Shown piece after piece: positions 12,327-23,751 of a stretch of DNA of 64,000 nt. Under the pieces are notes generated by a model that was given only the letters and a program-made list of their open reading frames with translations, did not search any database and was not told the DNA's origin. This DNA is from Cryptomeria japonica (Eukaryota > Streptophyta > Pinopsida > Cupressales > Cupressaceae): NCBI RefSeq assembly GCF_030272615.1, contig NC_081412.1:668489852-668553851 (forward strand), in the 5' to 3' direction. Made by a program: the position numbers and the translations under genes. The number at the start of each line of letters is the position of its first letter. Position 1 is the first letter of the stretch.

Positions 12327-15300
12327 AAGCAAAACCAATTAAACAAAAGCTAAGGAAAATGCATCCACACATTGCTCTCCTTGTAAAAGTTGAGCTAAAG
12401 AAAATATTGGATGTGGGTTTTATAAGACCTATTGCCTATCCAAAATGGGTTTCAAGCATTGTCCCAGTGTCAAAACCAGATAAAAGCATAAGAGTCTGCA
12501 CTGATTTGAGAGATTTCAACAAGGCATGTCCCAAAGATGATTTCCCACTACCCAATATTGATATAATTGTGGACTTATCAGTAGGACATGAGATGTTTTC
12601 ATTAATGGATGGATTCTCGGGATACAATCAAATAAGAATCACTTTCGAAGATCAAGAAAAGACAACATTAACCTATGCATGGGGTACTTACTGCTAGAAT
12701 ATTATGCCATTTGGGCTTAAGAATGCAGGAGCAACTTATCAAAGATCCATGACTACAATTTTTCATGATATGATGCATACATTTATGGAAGATTATGTAG
12801 ATGATATACTTGCAAAATCTCATACAAGGAAAGAACATTTGAACATCTTGGGAAAGATCTTTGATAGGCTCGAACAATATTAGTTAAGATTGAATCCAAA
12901 GAAATGTGCATTTGGAGTAACCTCTAGAAAACTTATTGGGTATATTATATCAGCTCATGGAATTGAAGTAGATCTAGAAAAGGTCAAAGCTATCATGGAA
13001 ATGGAGTCGCCTAGAAACATAAGTCAATTTCATTCTTTACAAGGAAGATTGCAATCAATCAAAATATTTGTCTCTCAATTAGGAGATAGATGTCATCCAT
13101 TCACTTATCTTTTACATAAAAATGTTCCATTCAAATGAGATCATAAGTGCGAAGAAGCTTTTATGCAAATTAAACAATATCTGATGAATCCTCTAGTACT
13201 TGTATCACCAATCAAAGGGAAACCATTGTTGCTTTATATCTCAGAGACCAATGTATCATTAGGAGCTCTTTTAGCACAACATGATGAAGAAGGCAAAGAA
13301 AGAGAAGTTTATTACATCAATAGAACACTTTTAGGCTATGAATTGAACTATACATCAATAGAGAAGACATGCCTAACAGTTGTATTTGCAACTCAAAAAC
13401 TGTGACATTATATGCTGACTCATTCTATGAAACTGATAGAAAAAATAGATCCACTAAAGTATTTGTTGAACAAGTCAACTTTGACAGGCAAACTGGCAAA
13501 ATAGGTTATGGTACTAAGTGCTTTTGATATAGAATATGTTGATCAAAAATATATCAAAGGACATGTCATTGCTGATCAATTAGCTGAAGCACCCTTGCGA
13601 GATGACATACCATTGCACATTGAATTTTGTGATGCAGATATTCTGACAATAAGTACAAAGTTTTGGGAGTTGTACTTTGATGGTTCCTACAAGCAATATG
13701 GATCAGGCACGGGAATTTTGTTCATCACACCTCAGGGACACACAATTCCAAAATCATATAGACTGCAATTTCATGGACAAACAATACTACAGAATATGAA
13801 GCATTGACTATTGGGCTCAAAATGGCTATTGAATAGAATATCAAGGAATTACATGTCTATGGTGATTCACAACTTATAATCAACCAAATAAATGATGATT
13901 ATCAAACTAAGGATGACAAGCTCATGCCCTACAAATAGTTGTAGAAGAGTTTAAAGAACATTTTGAAGAAGTATCATTTACTTAGATCCCAAGAAATGAG
14001 AATAAAGCAGCGGATGTAATGACTACAATAGCATCTCTCTTGCAGAATCAATAGAATCAACAACACTATGAATTCCTAGTGGAAGATATCTTGAAACCTA
14101 CCATTGAATCCCAACATACCCACATGATTTGTCATATATCTGGAACTGATCAATCTTTATACTGCCAAACTTATCAATACTTAAAAGAGAATATCCTTCC
14201 TCCCAACTTATCCCACAATCAGAGAAGAAATTTTATCCATCAGTCATCCTGCTATACTATTATTGTTGATACCTTATATAGGTGAGGTCTAGATAGTACT
14301 TTATTGAGGTGTCTCAAACAAGAAGAATCAGAGAAAGTTCTTAACGAAGTTCACGTAGGTGTTTGTGGCACACACTCAAGTGGATTAATGTTGGCTAAGA
14401 AACTTCTTTGTATGGGTTACTATTGGCCTACTATAGAGAGAGATTCATTCATATATGCCAATAAATGCAAACAATTCTAGATCCATGGGAATCTCATCCA
14501 TGCACCAGCATAAGAATTGCATCCTATGGCGGGATCATGGCCATTCTACCAATGGGGTCTTGATTTGGTAGTTAAGATAAACCCTTCATCCTCTAATGGA
14601 CATAAATTCATTTTGACTACTACTGAGTATTTCACTAAATGGAGTGAAGCAGCACCTTTGACAAAGGTGATAGGAAAACAAATATCATCATTCATCTTGA
14701 ATTATATAGTCGCTATGGAGTCCCTATGACCATTATAATTGATAATGGATGACCATTTAAGAATCAAGATGTGAAGGAACCATGTGAGCAATTCCATATC
14801 AAACATAGGTTTTCTACACCATATTATCCATAGGGAAATGGTCAAGTTGAGGCATCAAACAAAACTATCTTGAAAATCCTGAAGAAAATAGTCAATGAAG
14901 CTGATAAAGATTGGGACATTCAACTAAATCCTGCTCTTTGGACATACCGAACTAGCATCCTCACACCAACAGGGGAAACTCCATATTTCTTAGTCTATGG
15001 ATCAAAAGCCATATTACCAGTAGAAGTAGAGATACCTTCTCTACGAGTTTCCTTGAAAGGTCTTATACTAGAAGAAGAACAATGAGTCTCTAGACTTCAA
15101 GAACTTGAGCTGATCCAGGAACGTCATCAAAATGCAACAAATCATTTGAAGGCATATCAATAGAGAATGGCAAGAAGTTATAATCATAGAGTCAAGCCAC
15201 ATATTTTTTTAGATTGGAAATATAGTTCTAAGGGAGAATCTGAGAAATCAGCAAGACCGAGAAAAGAAGGGTAAATTTGAACCAAATTGGTTAGGTCCTT

Positions 15301-15410
15301 TTGTCATAGTAGAAATATATGGGTCAGGAGCATACAAGCTATCTACCCCTAAAGGTGATTGTTTTGATGAACCTATCAATTCCATCCATCTCAGTAAATT
15401 CTATGCTTAA
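12327..15410 (+). pseudogene. pol: J pol: RT, RNase H, second RNase H, integrase (broken)
   Basis: Reverse transcriptase starts at KPIKQKLRKMHPH. It shows VCTDLRDFNKACPKDDFPLP, MPFGLKNAGATYQ and an intact YVDD (12794-12805). RNase H follows (LNYTSIEKTCLTVVFATQKL), then the Tat-type second RNase H (13670-13990). Integrase shows WGLDLVVKIN, IIDNG and GNGQVEASNK, and ends with GKFEPNWLGPF and a TAA at 15410. It is broken by many stops and several frame changes. TAG codons stand where relatives have Gln (for example in P*GNGQVEAS). TGA codons stand at likely Arg sites, such as KL*HYMLTH. A Trp is lost at TYC*NIMPFG, in a CTGG context. Confidence 0.9.
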
Positions 15411-18040
15411 GATTTAAAGTCCAAAAAAAATCAGTAAAAAGCATATAAAGTCCTGAAGAAATCAATAAAAATTAGAAAAGCAAAATGTCCCTAAAAAGCA
15501 TAAAACAGTAAATAAAAATAAAAATCAATTAAAGTATGAAAAAAATGCAATAAATTTAGACAGTGAAAACCTAGTAAACAAGTGCTATCTAAAAGTGAGT
15601 TCTTCCATCTATGAGATTTCTTTGTGCATCTATCCAATCCTATCCCATCTATCCATCCTATCGCATCTATTGCTTCCATCTATCCTAGCTTATCCATTTC
15701 ATCTTTTGCATTCATTACTCTGAACCATTAGCAGGAAATATGCAGCTTACCAACAATTATCAATCTTTGACATACTTCCCATAGTCACCATCTTAGATTT
15801 TATTAGAATCAATCAATCTGCATTTTATCCCACCATAGTTTGGATCATTCTTTGTACATCCATAATAAAGTTTGGTTTCCGCTGGGGGCAAAATCTTGAT
15901 TCCTTTTTGCTAAGGTGATCTTTTAAATCTTTGAAAAATCTAAAACATTTGAAAAACTTAGAAAAAAAAAACACCTAGGGTTTTGAAAAAGACAACGAGC
16001 AACAAAGCAACGAAGATCAAGGCATTTTGTAACAACTGAATCATGAAACTTAGAAAATGAAAAATCAACCAACAAGTAATAGAGGATTATCAATGATCAT
16101 TCATCAAGATGATTATATCAGTTAATGACCATGAGAACATGTGAATGACATACAAGATTCAATTTTTATATCTTGATTTTATTGCTAATCATGTACTCTA
16201 TGCAACTAAAGGATGTCCATGACTAGAGAAGCTATGATGGGGCATGATTATTTGCTTTGTTTGTTGTCTGTGGTTTATCTCTTGTTAAGGTATGAACTTG
16301 TCTAAGGATATGATCAACAAAAGATAAAGGAGGATGTTCCAACTCATGCATGAAGGGACAATCCTTGTCTGTTCTGCAAAAAATACTCAGGTGAGCTTGA
16401 TTCACCATATCAAGTTGCTTGTATAAACTTGCTATATCAAAATCCATGTAAGCAATACGCAGGTCAACTTGAATCATTATGTCAAGTTTCTTGTATTTTC
16501 TTACAACATTTTTAAATCTCAATGATGAAATCAAGCACTGTTATGAGACAACATATGAAGAATGGAAGTATCATTTTAGTTAGATCATTTTAGATTAGCT
16601 CATTATTCATCTGCATTATAAGCATTCATTGTTAGTTGCATTATAAGAATTTCATTCCATTCAGAGATCAATGGTCATAAATAAAGATTGAGTATACTTG
16701 GACAAACAAAAACAATTTGCATTTGATCATTGTAGGTTCATTCATCTTTAGAATCATTTCAATCATCATTCATTTCATTTAGTTACATTTCAATTGTTGC
16801 ATTAGTTTGCATTCCGTTACGGGTATTTCATTGATCATATAGTATATCATCATTTTAAGTTTATTTTTTACCATTAAAGTCATTTAGTTGCATCTTTGCA
16901 CTTAGATTCATTTATCATTATAATCATTAGCATTACATATAATCATTCATAATCATCATTTGCATTTAAATCATCAAAATCAAAAACATTCCATGTAGAT
17001 AATTTGCATTACATATAAACAATAAAAAATAATTAGAAGCATTCCCATATAGATCATTGCATTTGCATCATTTAAGTAAAGCATATCATTTAATTTAGTG
17101 ATCATTTTCATTTGCATCCATGAAAATCAAAATCAAAAAAATCAATTTCATTTTGCATTCCATCATCATTGCATCATATAGAGCATCATCATCATGAAAA
17201 TAAAGGAAAGAAAAGATCATCATAACATCATCCATCTAATCACTACATATATGAATCATGAAGTATATAGATCATCATCATATAGAGTAGCATGCATAAC
17301 AACTCATGAATCATTAGCATCATATAGGGTCTCTGTCTGCATATCATCATAAAACAATAAACAATCCAAGTATATAAAAAGAAATAATCAATAAAATACA
17401 ATGTCCCATGATACAAATCAATGTCTCATATCAATATGTCAACTAGAATGAAGAGCACCACTCTTTTCAGATGTTGTAGGCCTCACTGATCCTTCTTCTC
17501 CCCCTTGGATGAATCAATACATCTAGATCCTCCTGCAACATGATATCAACAAAATTTCAGTTCTTGATGCAATCAATCGCTTTGATCAATCAATTAGCTA
17601 TCCTATCCACTCACTTGAGATTTCTATCAATCTCTTTGACCAGATATTAATGATGCTCATTCATCATGAGGCTACACATCTAGTCTATCTAATCTTGAGT
17701 TTACATCATTAACGTTCATCAATCATGAAGTCAATCAAACTCTATCCTATCAGATCATCAAAGCTTAGAGTTTATATCATTGACCCTCATTGATCATGAG
17801 GTCAATCAAACTCTACCAATCATCAAATCAATGAAAATATCAAAGTAATCAAAGAGCAGACATTTTCATCAACCAAAGTTATAGAAATTTCAATTAATTA
17901 TCGTGAGATTAATCATCCAATTTTTTCAACAATTTCACGATCAATCTCCCATGGGGGCACACAATCAGGATTTTTATCTTCATCAGGTGCATTATCAAGA
18001 CTTGATTTAATCTTTGAAACAATGTTGTCTCGACATCATT
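15411..18040. other. J 3' non-coding region
   Basis: A+T-rich with no supported gene. 16560-17330 is rich in ATCATT units. 17640-17860 holds about two imperfect copies of a unit containing TCATGAGGTCAATCAAACTC. Unlike C and D, no plant mobile domain is detected here on either strand. Confidence 0.6.
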
Positions 18041-18056
18041 TCAAAGAGGGGCAAAA
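18041..18056 (+). other. Polypurine tract of J
   Basis: TCAAAGAGGGGCAAAA lies immediately before the LTR start TGTATACACA. Element C has the near-identical CAAAGAGGGGCAAAA before its LTR. Confidence 0.85.
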
Positions 18057-18243
18057 TGTATACACATAAAATTTCTATGAGCAATTAAATAAATATTTTA
18101 TATTTATTTAATAATTATTCTTCTATTAAATAGTTAATTTGAAAAGATTAATTTATTTAATTCATTTCATGTCCTTCTATTAATTAATTTAATTAAAAAT
18201 ATTTTATTAATTAATTCATTTATCCTTTTCTTCTAATTAATTA

Positions 18244-18399
18244 ATTAAATATCTAATATTTAATTATTTCTTTAGTCAATTAATTAAATATCTAATATTT
18301 AATTATTTCTTTAGTCAATTAATTAAATATCTAATATTTAATTATTCCTCTAATCAATCAATTAAATATCTAATATTTAATGGTTATTCTTCTATCCTA
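18244..18399 (+). repeat. 39-bp tandem repeat, four units, in the J LTR
   Basis: ATTAAATATCTAATATTTAA recurs at 18244, 18283, 18322 and 18361, exactly 39 bases apart. The linker between units is CTTTAGTCAATTA-like. Confidence 0.9.
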
Positions 18400-18854
18400 T
18401 AGTCTTATTAATTAAATAATTTCTTTATTATTTAATTCATTTCCAACTCATCTTTCCATCTCCACTTCATCTTTCCTTTGCCAACTCATCCATCATGTGG
18501 CTAAATTAATTCAAAAAAAATAATTAAACAAAATATGTATTGGCCACTTTTCTTCAACTTCCAAAATAAATGAAATATTGTGTACATACACATATTTCCT
18601 AACCTTCTTCTATATTCTCTCCAACATCCATACATCTTAGGAAGGACTTGAGTCCACTTGTCCTCTCATGCATAAATCTTCTCCAACCATCCCTAGATTC
18701 CCTCAGTTAGCAACCCATTCAAGGTGAGATGAGTGACACTTGTCTTCTCCTTCCTCCTTTCTCTCACCCTTCACCTTTGTTCACAACCATCCAAATTTGT
18801 AGATCTGATCATGACTGTTGATCTCAAGACACATCATCTTATCCTCTCAAAGTG

Positions 18855-18862
18855 TATAAAAG
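18855..18862 (+). promoter_or_regulatory. TATA box in the J 3' LTR
   Basis: TATAAAAG is conserved in place as CTATAAATG in the 5' LTR copy. It is the likely U3 core promoter, with transcription expected about 30 bases downstream. Confidence 0.5.
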
Positions 18863-19320
18863 TAGGAGTTTGAGTTGAGAAAGAGTTAGTCTTCAAGTGA
18901 AAAATTTGAGAAAACTTATGCATCCACGAGTTTTTATCTTGAAGCAATTTAGCAATTTAGCAATTTAGCAATTTCTCATTTCTCATTTAGCATAATCATT
19001 TAGCTTTAAATCATTTGCATTGCATATGATAGTATCAGTTAACTATTAGTTATCAGTCCATTCTTTCTATGCCATCTTGGAAGCTATCAATGCTTGTCTG
19101 AGAGCAAATCATTTGCAACCAGGAACAGTGGAGTTAGGACACAATGAGACTTAAATCATGAAGGTAAAAATAGTGTTTTTATTTATATCAATTTCATGTA
19201 GTTTCATTGGTTGAGTTTGGATTTCATGTAACATTTCCTTTGTATTTTGTGAAACTAATATGATGCAAGTAGTATTTTGATGATTAAATTCATCTCGACA
19301 CACCAGTATCTGCTGATAAT

Positions 19321-20687
19321 TATATGTTAAACAAATATATCAATGTTGTTCACTAAGTGTTCATTAACCATGGATAAATTAAAATTAAATCATAACATCA
19401 CATCAAAACATTCACCATATGAACACCATGATTTTCATGTCAAAACCCAAAATAGGGAAAAACCACGGTGGGAATTGGTACCCACAAGAATTGTGCACTC
19501 TTTCGGAATGCACCCTGTTAGGAGCCTAGCCCAATTAGGAGCTTACAAAGATGCCTTGTTAGGAGTCACCTGATTAAGGGATTTAGATGATGAACCTTGT
19601 TAGGAGCTTTGACCTATTAGGATCAACCTCGCAAGAGGATTTAGAACTCAAATGTTGAGTCACCCTGTTAGGGAATTTACAATATAAGGCCTATCAGGAC
19701 CTACCCGGTTAAGGGATTTTATCTGTTGCAACTGTTAGGGAACAATAGTGAATGATCTGGGTATAGCACTCAACTGCTTGCTTAATCAGATCCAATTATG
19801 CTCTAAGTCTACAACACTCTAGAAGATCTTCTCACACCCTAGTTCGGCTACACACTCTTCTCAAGACCACCAACCGACCCAAACAAACATCAGTAATACT
19901 AACATAAATAATTTTATAATTAGGTCAGCAACTAAAACTCTTGATACATCAAGATTTTACAATACAAATTATCATAGATCATATTAGATCATAAAATAAA
20001 TCATTACAATATTTTTCAAGACAATATCAACTGTTGAGTGATTGTAACTCATCACAAAAACTCGATTTGATATAAAGTCAAACCCTTAGAACACTCTTCT
20101 AAGAATTTCACTATTTCCCAAGAAATTCCATCTTCAAACGTGCCAAAACATAAATTCAATAATTTACGTGGGGTGTGCCAAGTCACCTCTGATATTTAAA
20201 ATTGATGTAGATCACCGCTAAATAAAAAATCATCACTGGTTAAGAGAATTCTTTATCGATCCTTAAACTCTAGCAAAAACTCAACATAAATTATAAACAT
20301 AATTTTTGGTTGTCACAACATGATGCAATTCCGGTCAAATACGTGTTACAATGATACAAACTCACATTCCAAGACACATTACCTTAATCATCACAAATCA
20401 CCAGATACAATCAAAATATTTCCTTATTAACTGGTTAAGGTCCTAATTCCCAGTTTCTTAATTCTTTACTAGTAAGCCCTCTTTGGTAGACCAAAAATAC
20501 TTAGATGACATAATACAATATAAATAAACATCAGAAGTCATGAAGAAACATCAGTTTCCATCAATGACAACACAAATAACTGATCAAAGTCATCCAATCA
20601 TGAAATCTCAATCTCTTCATCACAATGTCTTCAACAGTATTTTACCGATTCAGACATCATTCTCAATCTGTATTAGTTATGCCAACA
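19321..20687 (-). mobile_element. L: probable solo copia-type LTR in K
   Basis: In minus orientation it reads like the copia LTRs here. It has GGGAAAAACCACGGTGGGAA, repeated GTTAGGAGC and GGTTAAGGGATT phrases, and ends ATGCCAACA on the plus strand. ATAAT flanks it on both sides (19316-19320 and 20688-20692). Its left end is TATATGTT, a TG-to-TA change if the boundary is right. It lacks the GAGAGGGGGG box seen near the other copia LTR ends, so a truncated or different family is possible. It has no internal region or partner LTR. Confidence 0.55.
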
Positions 20688-22661
20688 ATAATTTCTCTGA
20701 AGCCTCCCTATTCTATTACTATTTTGTCTGCTACCATTTCATTTTATAGGGAATGGGAGATAAAGAAAGCTAGAATGCAGGAGATAATCGATAAACATCA
20801 AAAGGAAATTAAGAAGAGAGATAAACAGATTGTTGAATTGTAGACTAAGGTGGATACTGTGGTAGACATAATTCCTGAATTAATACAATGTAGGACTCCA
20901 CCAAGGGTTTATGCTTTGTATTTGAAAGAACAACACCTATGTTTTAAGTTAACTTGCATTGTTAGGGATTTAAGTCCCTCTTTGGAGACTCCATGGGAAT
21001 TTTATCATACTTATCAAAGTTCTCCTACAACCATTAAAAAGTTATTGTGTGAATTGTATTTGCACAATTATGTTGTCTCCTCCGATACCGAATGGAACCC
21101 CTTGTTATACATTGGAGATATTAATTTGAAAGCGTTAATGTCTTGGATACAAAATGAAATAAGTATGGGAGAATAGTCTAGGATAAACAAAGACATGGAG
21201 CTTGACTATCCTCTACCGCTTACGGTTGAATCCAAGAATCCACGGCTCTTGTACTATGATTGGAAAAAATTATTGTGTAAATCTGACATCAAGAGCCAAA
21301 TTTTGCCACTTAGGGAGGAGGTGTTCCAAGAATATGAGAAGCTAATTGAGACTAAAGGCTAGATTATAGCTGGACATTTGGGTCAACAATGGAATAACCT
21401 TCCTGAAGAACTTAAACAAGCTAAGCCTCATTCCTTGCCTAATTATCATGAAACAATATAGAGAGCCCCCAAAAGGAACTTAAAGTTAAAAGCTGCAAAG
21501 TATGTAATTTGGCGGGATGTTTTATACAAAAAGGGTTTAGATGGAACATATCTAAGGTGTGTAGATAAACCTCAACAGCAAAAGCTCCTGGAGGCCTATC
21601 ATGGAGAGGTTTGTGGGGGACACTTCTCATCATCTGTTAGTGCTTTCAAAATTATAAGGAATTGTTTTTATTGGCCTGACATGTTTCGGGATGCCTATAT
21701 TCATGTTAAGGAGTGTGAGAAATGTCAATTGTTTTCTGGAAAGCCACATTTAGCAGCACTGCCTCAAAGGCCTATAGTGATAGATGAACCTTTCACGCAG
21801 TGGGGCATTGATTTCATAGGCCCAATAAACCCTCATTCCAGTGTGGGTCACATGTATATTTTGACAACAACTGACTACTTTACTAAGTGGGTAGAGGCCA
21901 TTCCCACCAAAAAGGTGAACTCAAAGATTGTGTGTAGTTTTCTCAAGGATTACATCCTAGTTCATTTTGGGGTACCCCAGAAAATTGTGACGGATAATGC
22001 ATCATATTTCTCCTCTGAAGAGTTGACTATGTTTTGCTATGATCATCAGATTTCCCTCTCGCATTCTTCTGATTATTTCCCACAGGGCAATGGTTTGGTG
22101 GAATCTAGCAATAAGAATTTGATAGCCATCATGAAGAAGTTAGTTGACGAGTCTGCTCGGAATTGGCATAAGAAGATATATGAGGCTTTGTGGGTGGATA
22201 GAACCACGCCCAAGAGGGCAATTGGAATGTCACCTTTTGAACTTGTGTATGGTGTAGGAGTGAAACTTTCTTTGCCACTGGAGTTATCAACAACCAAGCT
22301 GCAGACAGTAGGGGAAGATTCCTTCTTTCAAAATGCTTTGGAGAAAAGAATTATGTATCTGACAAAGTTAGAAGAAGAGAGAGAATTGTTGGTGGATAGA
22401 ATTTTAGAGCATCAGAACCGAGTGAAGAGGATTTTTGACATGCGAGCTCGACCAAGAGGTTTCTTAGTAGGAGATGAGGTGCTGCTATGGGTCAAAAGGA
22501 GAGAGTCCAAAGGTGCTCACGGCAAGTTTGATTCATTGTGGAAAGGCCCTTTCAGAATCTGCGAAGCAGTAGGACAAAATGCATTTAGACTCAGCTACGC
22601 TGATGGAATGATCATGCCTTATACCTACAACGGGCAAGATCTCAAGCTCTATAAATTGTAA
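20688..22661 (+). pseudogene. K integrase ORF with unrecognised N-terminal module
   Basis: One frame runs from 20688 to TAA 22659-22661, broken only by four TAG codons (near 20841, 21174, 21361 and 21460). The N-terminal part has a charged helix (MQEIIDKHQKEIKKRDKQIV) and about 200 codons I do not recognise. It is not reverse transcriptase or RNase H. Integrase follows: the zinc finger (HGEVCGGHF ... CEKCQLF), then the D, D, E core in WGIDFIGP, IVTDNASYF and GNGLVESSNKNL. The C-terminal region has FLVGDEVLLWVKRRE and FDSLWKGPFRI. From codon 21681 on it is uninterrupted, 326 residues. Where the reverse transcriptase of K lies is not seen. Confidence 0.85.
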
Positions 22662-23751
22662 ATCCTATGATTGAGTTGTTTGTACATAGTAGTCTAGGTG
22701 TTTTTGGTTGTTCCCCCTAATCCTTTCCCCTTTTGTTTTCTGTTTTGCGAAACCAGAGTCTGTGAGTTCTTTGCATTTTCCTTTGAAAAATACAATCCCC
22801 AGTCAAAGCCAATGTTACCGCGTCATTTATTCCTCATGGCAAGAGTGGGTCATCTTTTCTTTTTTATGTTGGAGTCCTAATTTGTGCTATATTACCTTGG
22901 TTCAAGTCTTTAATGCATCTTCAAATCCTTTTTCTAGTCATTTAAGTCAAGTTCAGACAATTGATTGAACTCTGTGAATACGTCAAACTGTTTTGAACTG
23001 GGTTCAACAGGTTCATTTAGGTTCCATAGGTTCCAAGGTGTTTGGGAAAAAAAATTTCGTACTAACATTTTCTCTAAGTGTTTTGCAGCGGCTCTTCCAA
23101 AAGTTTTTCCTGTTCGGTGATATAACATTTGTGTTGAACTTATTGAACTGAGTTCAAAGGGCTCAAATGTGTTCAATGTGTTCAACACAGCAAGTGATCA
23201 ATAGTTTGACACGGCGTACATCTTGAACTACTTAAACACTCAAGAAGTCAGTTCAAGATGTTCATATGGGTTCAATATTGGTGGGTCCCGGGGTTTCTAA
23301 TGTTTTGGGAAGTGCATTCATTGCTAAATATGGAGAGGCAGAACCATATCTTAAAGTGATGTCATTCTTTGGCTTTTTCAAAGTAAGTAAACATTTCAGG
23401 AACTGGCAGTTTCTTAAAGCAAACCGCCATGCATTTAATGCATGCATGCTAGGTCTAATCCGCCAACTTGCTACGTCCAGACTGAAATTGTGAAATCATT
23501 GCATTTAATGTATCTGTATCATTACCTTTCCCAGTAAGGTATGAAAATTATTTGTGTTTTGCATTTGTTACTTGTTGCTGGATCTTTGTATATGTTATCC
23601 CTGGATAGGAGTCTTTCTTGCTGCTAACTGTCATTCGATTGTACAACTGTGAAGGTGAGTCTTTCCTTAGTTTCTCCAGTGTTTTCCCTTGCATTTTCTC
23701 TCATACAGAAGGTTTCACTGCAATCAAATTTAGGTTTCTTGTTTTGAAGTT
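22662..23751. other. K spacer between integrase and downstream ORF
   Basis: No ORF supported. It contains the GTTCA/TGAAC cluster (22951-23274) and a pyrimidine-rich stretch just before the next ATG. It may hold a promoter or splice acceptor for the downstream ORF; neither can be shown from sequence alone. Confidence 0.5.
22951..23274. repeat. Cluster of 14 GTTCA/TGAAC pentamers
   Basis: Fourteen GTTCA or TGAAC words (nine and five) occur in 324 bases, in both orientations, often as GTTCAA or TTGAAC. Fewer than one would be expected by chance. It lies 480 to 800 bases upstream of the ATG at 23752. Confidence 0.7.

Larger units (their letters stand above)
11806..19302 (+). mobile_element. Gypsy J (Tat-like), gag-deleted, in K
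   Basis: A 5' LTR remnant (11806-12323) runs straight into reverse transcriptase, so the LTR end, primer site, gag and protease are missing. Pol (12327-15410), a non-coding 3' region, a polypurine tract and a 3' LTR follow. The first part of the 5' LTR lies left of the window because copia F split it. A second RNase H domain between RNase H and integrase (FDGSYKQYGSGTGILF) marks the Tat lineage. Confidence 0.75.
18057..19302 (+). repeat. 3' LTR of J (about 1.25 kb)
   Basis: Begins TGTATACACATAAAA. Its first third is made of AATTAATTAAATA-type sequence, and a TATAAAAG lies at 18855-18862. The right end is set at about TCGACA/CACA (19300-19302) because K-like sequence seems to follow; the last few bases are uncertain. 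It is related to the C LTR, which begins TGTACACACCTAAAA. Confidence 0.75.

Noticed and set aside
15491-16534. Minus-strand ORFs of 60 to 100 codons after J pol
   Set aside because: No recognisable motif and no counterpart in the related element C; lengths are expected by chance in A+T-rich DNA.
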